Made by a program: the position numbers and the translations under genes. The notes under the pieces were generated by a model, which was given only the letters and a program-made list of their open reading frames with translations, was not told where the DNA came from and ran no database searches. 24,840 nucleotides of DNA. Origin: an uncultured Clostridia bacterium (GTDB taxonomy: Bacteria; Bacillota; Clostridia; Oscillospirales; Ruminococcaceae). Shown here one piece after another: positions 8,495 through 16,573 of the stretch; within the stretch, counting starts at the first letter, position 1; every line of letters begins with the position of its first letter. Location: positions 1 to 24,840 of the forward strand of contig CAMOFU010000008.1 of NCBI GenBank assembly GCA_946613705.1, written 5' to 3'.

Positions 8495-9409
8495 ATGGAA
8501 TATGTTCTGACAGCAAACGATCTTCACAAGCGTTACCGCAAGTATATCGCGCTTGACGGTCTGACGATGAAAGTGCCTAAGGGCTCGGTCTACGGGCTCG
8601 TCGGAAGGAACGGTGCGGGCAAGACCACACTGATGCGGGTGGTATGCGGCTTGCAGGAGCCTACCGAGGGGAGCTATTCGCTCTACGGCATCGACTATAC
8701 CGACCGCTCTGTAGTCAGGTCACGCAGGAGAATGGGCGCGGTCATCGAGAAGCCCGCGATCTATCTGAACATGACTGCAAGGCAGAATCTGCGGGTGCAG
8801 TATTCATTGCTGGGGCTGCCTGCCGATGATGAGATAGACAGGCTGCTCGAGCTGGTCGGGCTTGCGGATACGGGCAAGAAAAAGGCAAGGCGCTTCTCGC
8901 TCGGAATGAAGCAGCGCCTCGGTATTGCGGTCGCGCTTGCGGGCAGCCCCGATTTTCTGCTGCTCGATGAACCGATCAACGGCCTTGACCCGCAGGGCAT
9001 CGTGGAGATACGCGAGCTTATACTGAAGCTCAACCGTGAGAAAAACATAACGGTGCTGATCTCAAGCCATATACTCTCCGAGCTGGCGCTGCTGGCCACG
9101 CATTACGGCTTTGTTGACCGCGGCAGGATAGTCAAGGAGATAAGCGCCGAGGAGCTCGAACAGCAGACCCGCAAGTGCATGAAGGCACAGGTCACAGATA
9201 CAAAGGCGCTGGCAAGAGTGCTTGACAGGCTCGGTATGGAATACGAGATGATCTCGGGGACCGAGGCAAAGATCTATGGGCGGATCTCGATAACGCAGCT
9301 TACAAAGTCACTGATGGACGAGGGCTGCGAGCTGCTCTCGGTAAGCGAGGCAGACGAGAGCCTGGAGAGCTATTTCATTGATCTGGTCGGGGGCGAGACC
9401 AATGCTTAG
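8495..9409 (+). CDS. ABC transporter ATP-binding protein, BcrA/lantibiotic-immunity type
   Basis: A 304-residue stand-alone ATPase, the energy subunit for the permeases encoded just downstream. Walker A GRNGAGKTT lies at residues 37-45, signature FSLGMKQRL at about 133-141, and Walker B LLLDEP at 155-160 with catalytic Glu, followed by the D-loop NGLDP and H-loop SSHILSEL. The C-terminal ~80-residue extension is typical of bacitracin/lantibiotic (BcrA, DRA) export ATPases. ATG8495 is chosen because AGGAGGA lies 6-7 nt upstream; upstream in-frame starts fall in the promoter. The 3' end overlaps the first permease by 8 nt. It is the only ATPase gene in a run of eight genes with six permeases. 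Confidence 0.93.
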   Translation: MEYVLTANDLHKRYRKYIALDGLTMKVPKGSVYGLVGRNGAGKTTLMRVVCGLQEPTEGSYSLYGIDYTDRSVVRSRRRMGAVIEKPAIYLNMTARQNLRVQYSLLGLPADDEIDRLLELVGLADTGKKKARRFSLGMKQRLGIAVALAGSPDFLLLDEPINGLDPQGIVEIRELILKLNREKNITVLISSHILSELALLATHYGFVDRGRIVKEISAEELEQQTRKCMKAQVTDTKALARVLDRLGMEYEMISGTEAKIYGRISITQLTKSLMDEGCELLSVSEADESLESYFIDLVGGETNA

Positions 9410-10331
9410 GCTCCTTAAAGTCCAGCTCGGAACGCGGCTGTTCTCGCTGTGGTTTGCGGTCTCGGCAGTGTTCTGCGTTATTATGGGGATAATACTGGGG
9501 CTCGGGCATGACAAGCCCGTAACTGCCGACCACGGCTTTCAGCTTGAGGATTTCCCCTACATCATAGCGATCATGCTGTGCGGAGCGCTTGCTGCCGTGT
9601 TTATCGGCTCGGAATTCAGCGAGGGCACTGTACGCAGCAAGCTGACTGTAGGCTATAAGCGCGGACATTTCTATCTCTCGCAGCTGATACTGACGGCTGT
9701 TATCGCCGTGCTGCTGTTCGCGTGTATCACGCTGCCGTATTTTCTGCTTGCATATAAGTATTTCTTCTCTCTGTATTCGGCGGGATATCTGATAAAGGGC
9801 TTCGGGCTGATACTGCTGTCGATGGTCGGGTCGTCGGTGCTGTTCACGCTCGTCTGCATGACTGTAAGGATGCGCACCGTTTCGATCATCGTATGTGCCG
9901 CCCTTGCACTGGGCTTTGACTATGCTTCAAGTCAGCTTCGCCGCCGGCTCATGTTCCCCGAGATGACTGAAAAATCTGTCGTTGAATTCAGCGAGGAGGG
10001 AGCGAAAACCAATGAAGAAAAAAGCTTTGAGAAAAACGCTTTGTATAAAGAAGAGCCTGTCCGCAGCTTTTACAAAACTGCCTATTACCTGATGCCTGTT
10101 TCGGCAGCCAAAGATGCGGGCAGCATACTCAACACCTGGATCATGGCTTTCGGCGAGGATGACGAGCAAAAGATAACAGACTACTATGAAGCAAAGAAGA
10201 TGACGTGGGACAAGGACTTTGCTCTTGAAACTCAGCTCGAAACATGGCGGTATCCCGCGTGGCTGCTGCCCGAGATGCTCGTGTTCACGGCTGCGGGACT
10301 GCTGATATTCAGAAAGAGAAATATAAACTGA
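9402..10331 (+). CDS. ABC-2 type permease 1 of 6
   Basis: A 309-residue integral membrane protein with about six predicted helices, a hydrophilic, presumably extracytoplasmic segment between helices 5 and 6, and a tail ending RKRNIN. After helix 2 it carries EGTVRSKLTVGYKRGHFYLS, the conserved cytoplasmic motif of clostridial ABC-2 permeases that probably contacts the ATPase. ATG9402 overlaps the ATPase gene and follows a GGGGGCGAG purine stretch, so translation is probably coupled. Its outer segment is highly charged (many Glu and Lys) and lacks the YVGGA-type motif of permeases 2, 4 and 5. The substrate is unknown; the ATPase type suggests an antimicrobial peptide, lipid or toxic compound. 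Confidence 0.85.
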   Translation: MLRLLKVQLGTRLFSLWFAVSAVFCVIMGIILGLGHDKPVTADHGFQLEDFPYIIAIMLCGALAAVFIGSEFSEGTVRSKLTVGYKRGHFYLSQLILTAVIAVLLFACITLPYFLLAYKYFFSLYSAGYLIKGFGLILLSMVGSSVLFTLVCMTVRMRTVSIIVCAALALGFDYASSQLRRRLMFPEMTEKSVVEFSEEGAKTNEEKSFEKNALYKEEPVRSFYKTAYYLMPVSAAKDAGSILNTWIMAFGEDDEQKITDYYEAKKMTWDKDFALETQLETWRYPAWLLPEMLVFTAAGLLIFRKRNIN

Positions 10332-10338
10332 CAAAACG

Positions 10339-10372
10339 GATACGATCTTTTTATCTTATCTTGTATTGTATC
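10339..10372 (+). other. Hairpin in the spacer between permeases 1 and 2
   Basis: GATACGAT (10339-10346) can pair with ATTGTATC (10365-10372) over 8 bp including one G-U, with an 18-nt loop. The 55-nt spacer is the longest between the permease genes. The hairpin has no following T-run, so it is not a terminator; it could tune mRNA processing or the relative level of the first permease. Confidence 0.45.
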
Positions 10373-10386
10373 AATAGGAGAAGCAT

Positions 10387-11319
10387 ATGTTCAATACCGT
10401 AAAGACAATACTCCGCCTGCAATTGCGCAGCAGATGGTTCGCGGCGGCGGCGGTGATGGCAGCCCTCTGCGGAGTGTGGCAGTCAATTGATATGAAACCG
10501 AACAGTCTGGGCGGAGACACCGATGCATTCATGACACTGCCCTATATCATCGCCGCCTTCTGCGCGATACTTCCCGCGGCTCTGCAGCGCAGCGGCGGAC
10601 TGAGAAATATACTCATCACAGGTGTGCGCAAGACACAGGTCTTCATGGCAGAGCTGATAGGCGGGCTCGTGTCGATGCTGCTGATATTTGCGGCTATGTG
10701 CCTGACGATGTTCCTTTTCGCCCGAGAATACTTCATGCAGTTCGATGCAGATATGCTGCTGCGGTACTTCGGCTTTATGCTGACAGGACTTGCGGTCATC
10801 TCGACAGTGACTACGGTGATAAGCGCTCTTTGCAGAAATGAAGCGACAGCACTTATCATCAGTCTGCTGCTGCTGAGTGCAGATATGCTTTTTGTATCAA
10901 TGGCGCACACCTCGCTCTATCACCCCGAATACTCTATCGAGGAAAGATATGCGCCTACAGGCGAAGCACTTACCCCCGAGGAGGCAGATATGCTTCTTGA
11001 AACGGGAGATATCATCGAGGCAGAGGTGCCGAACCGATTCTATGTCGGCGGTGCAGAAAGAAAGATACTCTGGGTCATCAATTCGCTCGACCCGATGACC
11101 GCCTACCGCTGGCACGGCTTCAAGCAGATGACAGAGTACGGCTTCAAATCTAAGCAGGAGCTTGAAGAGACACTTTCGTGGTATGAAGATGACCGCGTTA
11201 TGTCTGTCAGCGAGGTCGATATCTCAACTGCTTACAGGCTGCCGCTCTGCGCTCTCGGGATAATAGTACTCTCTGTAAGCGCGGGAGCTATGATAATACG
11301 AAAGAAAAATGTGAACTGA
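10387..11319 (+). CDS. ABC-2 type permease 2 of 6
   Basis: A 310-residue membrane protein with about six hydrophobic helices and a tail ending RKKNVN, like its neighbours. The conserved cytoplasmic motif is degenerate here (GGLRNILITGVRKTQVFMAE instead of GTVRSKL...), which makes it the most divergent copy at this site. The large segment before the last helix contains FYVGGAERKILWVINSLDP, shared in form with permeases 4 and 5. ATG10387 follows AATAGGAG at a good spacing. It probably forms a permease dimer with one of the other paralogues and uses the ATPase encoded at 8495. The substrate is unknown. Confidence 0.82.
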   Translation: MFNTVKTILRLQLRSRWFAAAAVMAALCGVWQSIDMKPNSLGGDTDAFMTLPYIIAAFCAILPAALQRSGGLRNILITGVRKTQVFMAELIGGLVSMLLIFAAMCLTMFLFAREYFMQFDADMLLRYFGFMLTGLAVISTVTTVISALCRNEATALIISLLLLSADMLFVSMAHTSLYHPEYSIEERYAPTGEALTPEEADMLLETGDIIEAEVPNRFYVGGAERKILWVINSLDPMTAYRWHGFKQMTEYGFKSKQELEETLSWYEDDRVMSVSEVDISTAYRLPLCALGIIVLSVSAGAMIIRKKNVN

Positions 11320-11333
11320 AAGGAGCTTTGGCG

Positions 11334-12242
11334 ATGCTGAGGCTTTACAAGAATTCAAGATATCTGCACCTCGGCTCGGGACTGTATATAGCCGCTGCGC
11401 TGCTTTCGATAGCCCTCGGTGCCGTTACGGGACTTGAAACGGTAAAGGAAAGCGGCAGCCCCGATCACTACAGCGTTGACGGCTACCTGCTGCTTGTGGA
11501 GCAGACGGTCATCGCGGCATTTGTATCCATGATGCTCTGTCGGGAGTTTTATTACGGCACGGTGCGCAGCAAGCTCGTTATGGGCTTTGGCAAGGGGCAG
11601 TTTTTCATAGCGCAGCTGCTGAGCTCTGCGGTAACGGCGGTCGAATTGCAGGTGCTGTTCCTGATACCCTTCGGGGTGGTGACTTACGACAAGGCTGTAT
11701 CGAGATTTCAGCCCGCCGTGCTTTTAAAGACGGTGTTCATACTGCTTGCCTCCTGCATCTGCATCACAGCGATAATGTGCCTGCTCACCTGCCTGCTGAT
11801 GAGACCCGCCAAGGCGATCGTGCTGAGCCTGCTGCTGCTGTTCGCACTGTATATGCTCGGCTCGTTTGCGGACAGAAGGCTTTCCGAGCCCGAGACCTTC
11901 TTAACGGTCGAGCACACCGTGACTGCCGACGGCAGCGATCAGACGCAGGAGATCTTCCATACCAACGACAGTTATATCAGCGGCAGCGTGCGCAGCGTGT
12001 ATACGCTCATCTATGAGCTCGATCCCGTCTGCGGGATATACACGGCGGCGGGGCTTTTCAATTCACAGCTGTTTACCGAGGACGATATCAAGGCAGCCCC
12101 GCAGAGCAATGTCTGGCATGGACGCGAATTCACCCTGTACCTGCTCGGCCGCAGGAACGTCCTGCCTCTGATAACACTGCTCACCGCATTCGCCGCTGCC
12201 GCAGTCGGCACAGCGGCATTCAGAAAGAAAAATATAGAATGA
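11334..12242 (+). CDS. ABC-2 type permease 3 of 6
   Basis: A 302-residue membrane protein with about six helices. It has the cytoplasmic motif YGTVRSKLVMGFGKGQFFIA, an outer segment with SYISGSVRSVYTLIYELDP, and the tail RKKNIE. ATG11334 is 8 nt after AAGGAG. A TTG two codons upstream is possible but less well placed. The cytoplasmic motif is close to that of permease 1. The stop codon overlaps an ATG at 12239 that could open the next frame, but the next gene more likely starts at 12290. Confidence 0.83.
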   Translation: MLRLYKNSRYLHLGSGLYIAAALLSIALGAVTGLETVKESGSPDHYSVDGYLLLVEQTVIAAFVSMMLCREFYYGTVRSKLVMGFGKGQFFIAQLLSSAVTAVELQVLFLIPFGVVTYDKAVSRFQPAVLLKTVFILLASCICITAIMCLLTCLLMRPAKAIVLSLLLLFALYMLGSFADRRLSEPETFLTVEHTVTADGSDQTQEIFHTNDSYISGSVRSVYTLIYELDPVCGIYTAAGLFNSQLFTEDDIKAAPQSNVWHGREFTLYLLGRRNVLPLITLLTAFAAAAVGTAAFRKKNIE

Positions 12243-12248
12243 CACTGC

Positions 12249-12274
12249 AAAAGTACAAAAATTCGTACAGCAAA
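12249..12274 (+). promoter_or_regulatory. Conserved 26-nt leader element before permease 4
   Basis: This stretch is identical to 13227-13252, before permease 5, at all but two positions. It contains GTAC-N8-GTAC, able to form a short hairpin, followed by AGCAAA and then the ribosome binding site. Both copies lie directly between genes, so a role in translation or mRNA processing is possible. Confidence 0.6.
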
Positions 12275-12289
12275 ACGGAGATGATCTCA

Positions 12290-13228
12290 ATGATAAAGCT
12301 TATAAAAACAAATCTCAGGTTCCTGACCTTCAATAAGATATTTCTTGCCGCAGCCGCAGCTGTTCTGTACTTCGGCTTCTCGGGCGGGAATACATCGTCC
12401 GAATACGGCTTTTCGATCGAGCACCCGATATTCACCGTGCTCGTTGTCTCGGCTGTGACGCTGCTCAACTGCGGGCGCGAGAACCACGACGGCACGCTCC
12501 GCGGCAAGCTGATACTCGGCTACTCACGCAGGTCGGTGTTCGCGTCCTTCCTTATCTCGTCGCTGATCTGCTCCTTTGTGCTTTACCTGCTTTTCAGCCT
12601 GCCTTTTTTCTGCATTGGCAAGACCCTGTATATCAGGCACATGACCGATGAGCGGCTGATCCTTATTTCGCTTATTATCCTCTGCATCACGCTGCTGACG
12701 ACTGTTGGAAGCGTATGCCTGTCAATGTGCATCAGCTATCTGCCTGTAGCATCTATAGCGCTGCTTGCGGCGGCGATCGGCTTTGTTATGCTCAACGAAC
12801 CGCTGTATCACAGGCTCAGCGAACCCGAATCCGATGTTATCTCCGTAGAGTATCAGGACCCCTCGCTCGCAGAGGATACAGATAAATACCCGCTTGAATA
12901 CATCAGCGACCTTGATATCTATGTACAGTATCCGGAGCAGCCGAACCAAGCCTATATCGGCGGCGCAAAGCGTCAGGTGCTGCGCACGCTTTACTATCTC
13001 GACCCCTACAGCCAGATCTCGGCGCTTGACCGTATCATGAGTATTTATGTTGATTTCGATGTGGAAGAGCTCCTGAAGAACGGTGAATCCATTGATCCCG
13101 AAACGGTCGAGGAGCATATATTCGATACAGCCCGCACCCTGCCATATTATCCGCTGTATTCGCTCGCATTCATACTGGTGCTGTCTGTCGCGGGATGTGT
13201 TGTGTTCTGCAAGAGGAACATAAACTAA
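12290..13228 (+). CDS. ABC-2 type permease 4 of 6
   Basis: A 312-residue membrane protein with about six helices. It has the cytoplasmic motif DGTLRGKLILGYSRRSVFAS, an outer segment with EDTDKYPL and AYIGGAKRQVLRTLYYLDPY, and the tail CKRNIN. ATG12290 is chosen because it aligns with the start of permease 5 (MIKLIKTNLR versus MYRLIKTDLR) and has GGAG about 10 nt upstream; ATG12239 would add 17 residues absent from the paralogue. Similarity to permease 5 runs over the whole length and into the 26-nt leader, so the two arose by tandem duplication. The outer segment is strongly acidic. The substrate is unknown. Confidence 0.83.
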   Translation: MIKLIKTNLRFLTFNKIFLAAAAAVLYFGFSGGNTSSEYGFSIEHPIFTVLVVSAVTLLNCGRENHDGTLRGKLILGYSRRSVFASFLISSLICSFVLYLLFSLPFFCIGKTLYIRHMTDERLILISLIILCITLLTTVGSVCLSMCISYLPVASIALLAAAIGFVMLNEPLYHRLSEPESDVISVEYQDPSLAEDTDKYPLEYISDLDIYVQYPEQPNQAYIGGAKRQVLRTLYYLDPYSQISALDRIMSIYVDFDVEELLKNGESIDPETVEEHIFDTARTLPYYPLYSLAFILVLSVAGCVVFCKRNIN

Positions 13229-13252
13229 AAGTACGAAAATCCGTACAGCAAA
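13227..13252 (+). promoter_or_regulatory. Conserved 26-nt leader element before permease 5
   Basis: The second copy of the element at 12249-12274. Here the arms are GTACG and CGTAC with a 6-nt loop. The two copies differ by an A/G and a T/C change, which turn the GTAC arms of copy 1 into 5-bp arms. The AGGAGG ribosome binding site follows directly, and the copy starts within the stop codon of permease 4. Confidence 0.6.
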
Positions 13253-13263
13253 GGAGGCATTAT

Positions 13264-14178
13264 ATGTACAGGCTGATAAAAACAGATCTGCGGCATTTTT
13301 ATTTCGGGAGACTGTTCTTACCGACTGCGGCGCTGATGCTTATCATCGGCGCGGCGGGAGGCATCGGGACGGACAACAAGGGATATATGCAGTTCCCGAT
13401 ATACGCGATACTCCTGACAGCCGCTTATTCAATGTTCATCACGAGCCGTGAAACAGCAGACGGCACTGTGCGCAACAAGATCATCTGCGGCTTTACGGGA
13501 CGGCAGGTGTTCTTCTCCTACATCATCTCGGCAGCTGTCTGCTGCACAGTGCTGTATCTGCTGTTCGCAGTGCCGTTTTATACGGCTTGCAGTTTTATTC
13601 GCTTATCATCTTTCAGCAGCGGCAGGCTTGTTATATTTTCGCTTATCTATCTCGGCGTGACACTGTTCGTGAATACGGCGGCGGTATGCATTACTGCCTG
13701 CCTGCGCAGCACGACCGTCTGCACGTTCGTCCTTATCCTGTCAGCTGTGGGGGCGGTGATCGCTGCCGAGGCGATGTTCCATAGGCTCGATGAGAAAAAA
13801 CTGCGGACAGAGACGGTATACTACAGCAGCCCCTCCGAAGCGACGGATACCGACAAATATCCGCTGTGGGAGCAGGACTTCGATGACGGATATATCCAGT
13901 ACCGCGAGCAGCCGAATCCGCGATATGTCGGCGGTGCCGCAAGAAAGCTGCTCTCGGGGCTCTATCTGCTTGACCCTTACGGGCAGATAAACAGCCTGAA
14001 CCGTTCCGTCTGGCTGTTCGGACGTGATATCGACACTGTAGATACATTTGAAGAGGGTGTGAACTTCGACCGTGAGATGGCAGTGAAGCAGCCGTTTTAC
14101 CCGATCTTTTCGCTGGCACTCGCACTGACCGTCTCGGTCATCGGGGCGGAGGTATTTGGCAGAAAAAACATATTCTGA
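13264..14178 (+). CDS. ABC-2 type permease 5 of 6
   Basis: A 304-residue membrane protein and the closest paralogue of permease 4. About six helices are visible, with the cytoplasmic motif DGTVRNKIICGFTGRQVFFS, the outer segment motifs TDTDKYPL and RYVGGAARKLLSGLYLLDPY, and the tail GRKNIF. ATG13264 has AGGAGG 8-9 nt upstream. A longer frame reaches back to 13195 within permease 4 but has no ribosome binding site there. The pair 4/5 is a natural candidate for a permease heterodimer. Confidence 0.84.
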   Translation: MYRLIKTDLRHFYFGRLFLPTAALMLIIGAAGGIGTDNKGYMQFPIYAILLTAAYSMFITSRETADGTVRNKIICGFTGRQVFFSYIISAAVCCTVLYLLFAVPFYTACSFIRLSSFSSGRLVIFSLIYLGVTLFVNTAAVCITACLRSTTVCTFVLILSAVGAVIAAEAMFHRLDEKKLRTETVYYSSPSEATDTDKYPLWEQDFDDGYIQYREQPNPRYVGGAARKLLSGLYLLDPYGQINSLNRSVWLFGRDIDTVDTFEEGVNFDREMAVKQPFYPIFSLALALTVSVIGAEVFGRKNIF

Positions 14179-14193
14179 CAGGGGGCTGATATT

Positions 14194-15069
14194 ATGCTGA
14201 GGCTTTTTCGCATCGACTTCAGGAACGCACTTTTCAGCAGCGAGACTCTTTTCGGGCTCGTGCTGTCTGTCGCCTGCGGTGTGTTCTCTCTGTGGACGGC
14301 AAGGCTCGGTCAGTTCGAGCTGTCCTCGCAGATGATCCTTCCCGCAGTCACCTGCGTTTTCATCGCCTTCGCGCTTTCTCTCGACAACAGCTTCGGCACG
14401 GTCCGCAGCCGCATCATCACAGGCTATACGCGGGCGCAAATATTTTTTTCAAAAACACTTGCAGCAGCAGCACTCGGTATGGTATACTTATTTATATCAA
14501 TGCTGCCATTATTCATTTATCACGGCTCGGGGCTCTTTACGAGCAGTCTGCCGAAGCAGCTCATGATACTTGCCTGTAGTATGATCTTCTCGGGGGTGCT
14601 TGCGGCTGTGATAAGCACCGTGCTGTCCTCGCGGACATGGGTCATCATCGTCGTTCTTGCCCTTTTTCTCGGTGCAAATGTTCTGAGCATGAATATGTGT
14701 ATGCGATTATATAACAGCTATGAATACCAATATAACGGTTCGCTTGTGCGCAATACGGAGTATATAAGCGGGTTCGAGCGCCTGACGGTAAAGCTTGCCG
14801 CTTACTCCTTCCCTGTCGGGCAGTATCAGCTTGCCGACGAGGTGCTCGCTCCTACCTTTGCGAGCCGCAGGAAATGGGCGCAGGCAGAATCCGAGCGCGT
14901 ATCAGGCAGCAATGCTCCGAAGGACTTAACGCTGTATAAGCAGGCGCAGGCAGACTATTTCAATGACCATGAGAAAGACATTTATCTTGTGCCTGTATAC
15001 ACATTGATAACGGTGCTGCTGCTGACATCGGCGGGGCTTCGGATATACAGGCGGCTCAATATAAGCTGA
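14194..15069 (+). CDS. ABC-2 type permease 6 of 6
   Basis: A 291-residue membrane protein, the shortest of the six, with about six helices, the cytoplasmic motif FGTVRSRIITGYTRAQIFFS and the tail RRLNIS. Its outer segment is less acidic and reads EYISGFERLTVKLAAYSFP where the others have YVGGA...LDP, so it has diverged in the part most likely to face substrate. ATG14194 follows a GGGGGC stretch. It lies 15 nt after permease 5 and 25 nt before the kinase gene, in the same unit. Confidence 0.83.
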   Translation: MLRLFRIDFRNALFSSETLFGLVLSVACGVFSLWTARLGQFELSSQMILPAVTCVFIAFALSLDNSFGTVRSRIITGYTRAQIFFSKTLAAAALGMVYLFISMLPLFIYHGSGLFTSSLPKQLMILACSMIFSGVLAAVISTVLSSRTWVIIVVLALFLGANVLSMNMCMRLYNSYEYQYNGSLVRNTEYISGFERLTVKLAAYSFPVGQYQLADEVLAPTFASRRKWAQAESERVSGSNAPKDLTLYKQAQADYFNDHEKDIYLVPVYTLITVLLLTSAGLRIYRRLNIS

Positions 15070-15094
15070 CATTTTTCTGATAGGGGGAGTGCAT

Positions 15095-15970
15095 TTGATC
15101 TATATTCTTATCATTGTGCTGATCGGCATTATCGGGCTGCTCGTTTTTAAAATAATCATGCTTCGCCGTGCAGCCGATGAGATACTCTCCCAGCTTGATT
15201 TTATCCTTAACGAGGATACGAACACAGTGATCGGCATAACCACCTCCGACGGCAGGATGCAGCGCCTTGCCCTCGAGCTTGACCGCAGACTGCGGGAGCT
15301 GAGGAAAGAGCAGCTGCGTTACATCAACGGCGACCGTGAGCTGAAGGAAGCTGTTACGAACATATCCCATGACCTGCGCACACCGCTCACGGCGATCATG
15401 GGATATCTTGATGTGATGAAGCCGATGCAGAAATCCAAGGAGCTTGAAAACTATCTGAGGATAATCGAGGGACGCGCAGAGGCGATGCGGCAGCTGACAG
15501 AGGAGCTGTTCCGATATTCCGTGATACTCTCGAACGAAGGGCTGAACCCTCCCGAGGAAACGAATATCGGTGCCGTGCTGGAGGACTGCATCATGGGCTA
15601 TTATGCGGCGCTCTCACAGCGCGGGATAACCCCGCAGGTGCAGCTGTGCGAGGAGAAGATCGTCCGCTCGGTAGACCGCGCAGCCCTTTCCCGTGTGTTT
15701 GCAAACCTGATGAACAATGCGCTCAAATACTCCGGCGGCGACCTTGTCATCAAACTTGAAAAGCCCTGCACCGTCTCCTTCACCAATTCAGCCCCGACGA
15801 TGACACAGACTCAGGTCGAGCGCCTGTTTGACAGGTTTTACACAGTTGAAGCCGCCCGCAGCGCTACGGGTCTCGGGCTGTCGATAGCAAGGACGTTTAT
15901 CGAGCAGATGGGCGGAAGGATAACCGCCTCGATCGCCGACGGAGATCTGACTATCCGCATAGAGCTGTGA
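15095..15970 (+). CDS. Short membrane-bound sensor histidine kinase
   Basis: A 291-residue histidine kinase. One hydrophobic helix spans about residues 2-22 and there is no outer sensor domain; a linker of about 60 residues precedes the H-box SHDLRTPLTA with phospho-acceptor His92. The N-box NLMNNALKYS (about 204-213) and G-box GLGLSIA (about 259-265) are intact. TTG15095 is preferred, 5 nt after AGGGGGAG; a GTG at 15089 overlaps that site. It is the last gene of the ABC unit. From family knowledge such kinases usually sit next to an OmpR-type response regulator and an ABC transporter. Here no regulator is adjacent; the nearest is on the other strand at 17098. With no sensor domain, it may read the state of the transporter. 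Confidence 0.9.
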   Translation: MIYILIIVLIGIIGLLVFKIIMLRRAADEILSQLDFILNEDTNTVIGITTSDGRMQRLALELDRRLRELRKEQLRYINGDRELKEAVTNISHDLRTPLTAIMGYLDVMKPMQKSKELENYLRIIEGRAEAMRQLTEELFRYSVILSNEGLNPPEETNIGAVLEDCIMGYYAALSQRGITPQVQLCEEKIVRSVDRAALSRVFANLMNNALKYSGGDLVIKLEKPCTVSFTNSAPTMTQTQVERLFDRFYTVEAARSATGLGLSIARTFIEQMGGRITASIADGDLTIRIEL

Positions 15971-16186
15971 AATGTTAATAAATTGTATCCGAGGCTATGC
16001 CGCAGGCATCACAGAAAAGTCTTACCATCACGGGATATCACGCTTTTAAGAGCTTTTATGTATTTCGTGCCTGTGTGAACTGCGAAATATTGTGTTAATA
16101 AATACAAAAATTTTGAGGGCATTGCAATGGTATTTTATGTATTTCTACAAAGATTATTAAAAACGGCGGAAAATAGCCCTTTTGAT
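15971..16186. other. AT-rich intergenic region with short direct repeats
   Basis: The 278-bp gap between the kinase and HU holds no gene that I can support. It contains two pairs of direct repeats: TGTTAATAAAT at 15973-15983 and 16093-16103, and TTTTATGTATTTC at 16054-16066 and 16133-16145. A short ATGCC-gca-GGCAT hairpin lies near 16005 without a T-run, so no strong terminator for the ABC operon is visible. Confidence 0.5.
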
Positions 16187-16215
16187 TTGACAAACCGCGC
16201 AAAATAGGCTATAAT
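16187..16215 (+). promoter_or_regulatory. Consensus promoter of the HU gene
   Basis: TTGACA (16187-16192), a 17-bp spacer and TATAAT (16210-16215) form a perfect vegetative promoter, with a start expected near 16222 and a UTR of about 27 nt. This fits a highly expressed nucleoid protein. Confidence 0.92.
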
Positions 16216-16248
16216 ACAAGCAGAAATTAATTATTGGAGGTTATTCTT

Positions 16249-16527
16249 ATGACAAAAGCTGAACTTGTTGCTGCTATTGCAGAAAAAGGCGGATACAACA
16301 CCAAGAAGGATGCCGAGAAGGCTCTCGCTGCTGTAGTGGATACTATCACTGAGGCTCTCGTGAAGGGCGATAAGGTCTCCCTCGTAGGCTTCGGTACCTT
16401 TGAGGTAAGACACAGAGCTGCTAAGGACGCTATCAATCCGTCCACCAAGGAGCCTATCCATGTTGATGCTAAGGATGTTCCCGCATTCAAGGCAGGCAAG
16501 GCTCTCAAGGATGCTGTAAACAAGTAA
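16249..16527 (+). CDS. HU-family DNA-binding protein
   Basis: A 92-residue histone-like protein of the HU/IHF family, which binds and bends DNA as a dimer to compact the nucleoid. The helical N-terminal part (MTKAELVAAIAEKGGYNTKK), the GFGTFEVR strand and the Pro-containing DNA-binding arm (INPSTKEPIHVDAKDVPAFK) are all present and full length. ATG16249 has GGAGG about 9 nt upstream; an in-frame ATG five codons earlier overlaps that site and is rejected. The gene has its own perfect promoter and probably shares a transcript with the DUF6465 gene 46 nt downstream. Confidence 0.96.
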   Translation: MTKAELVAAIAEKGGYNTKKDAEKALAAVVDTITEALVKGDKVSLVGFGTFEVRHRAAKDAINPSTKEPIHVDAKDVPAFKAGKALKDAVNK

Positions 16528-16573
16528 TAGTTTTTAATTTAGTAATTAGTAATAATCGGAAGGAGAAACTTTT

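Noticed and set aside
12239..12289. Start of permease 4 at ATG12239, overlapping the previous stop
   Set aside because: It would translate the conserved leader element and add 17 residues absent from the close paralogue permease 5; ATG12290 aligns with that paralogue.
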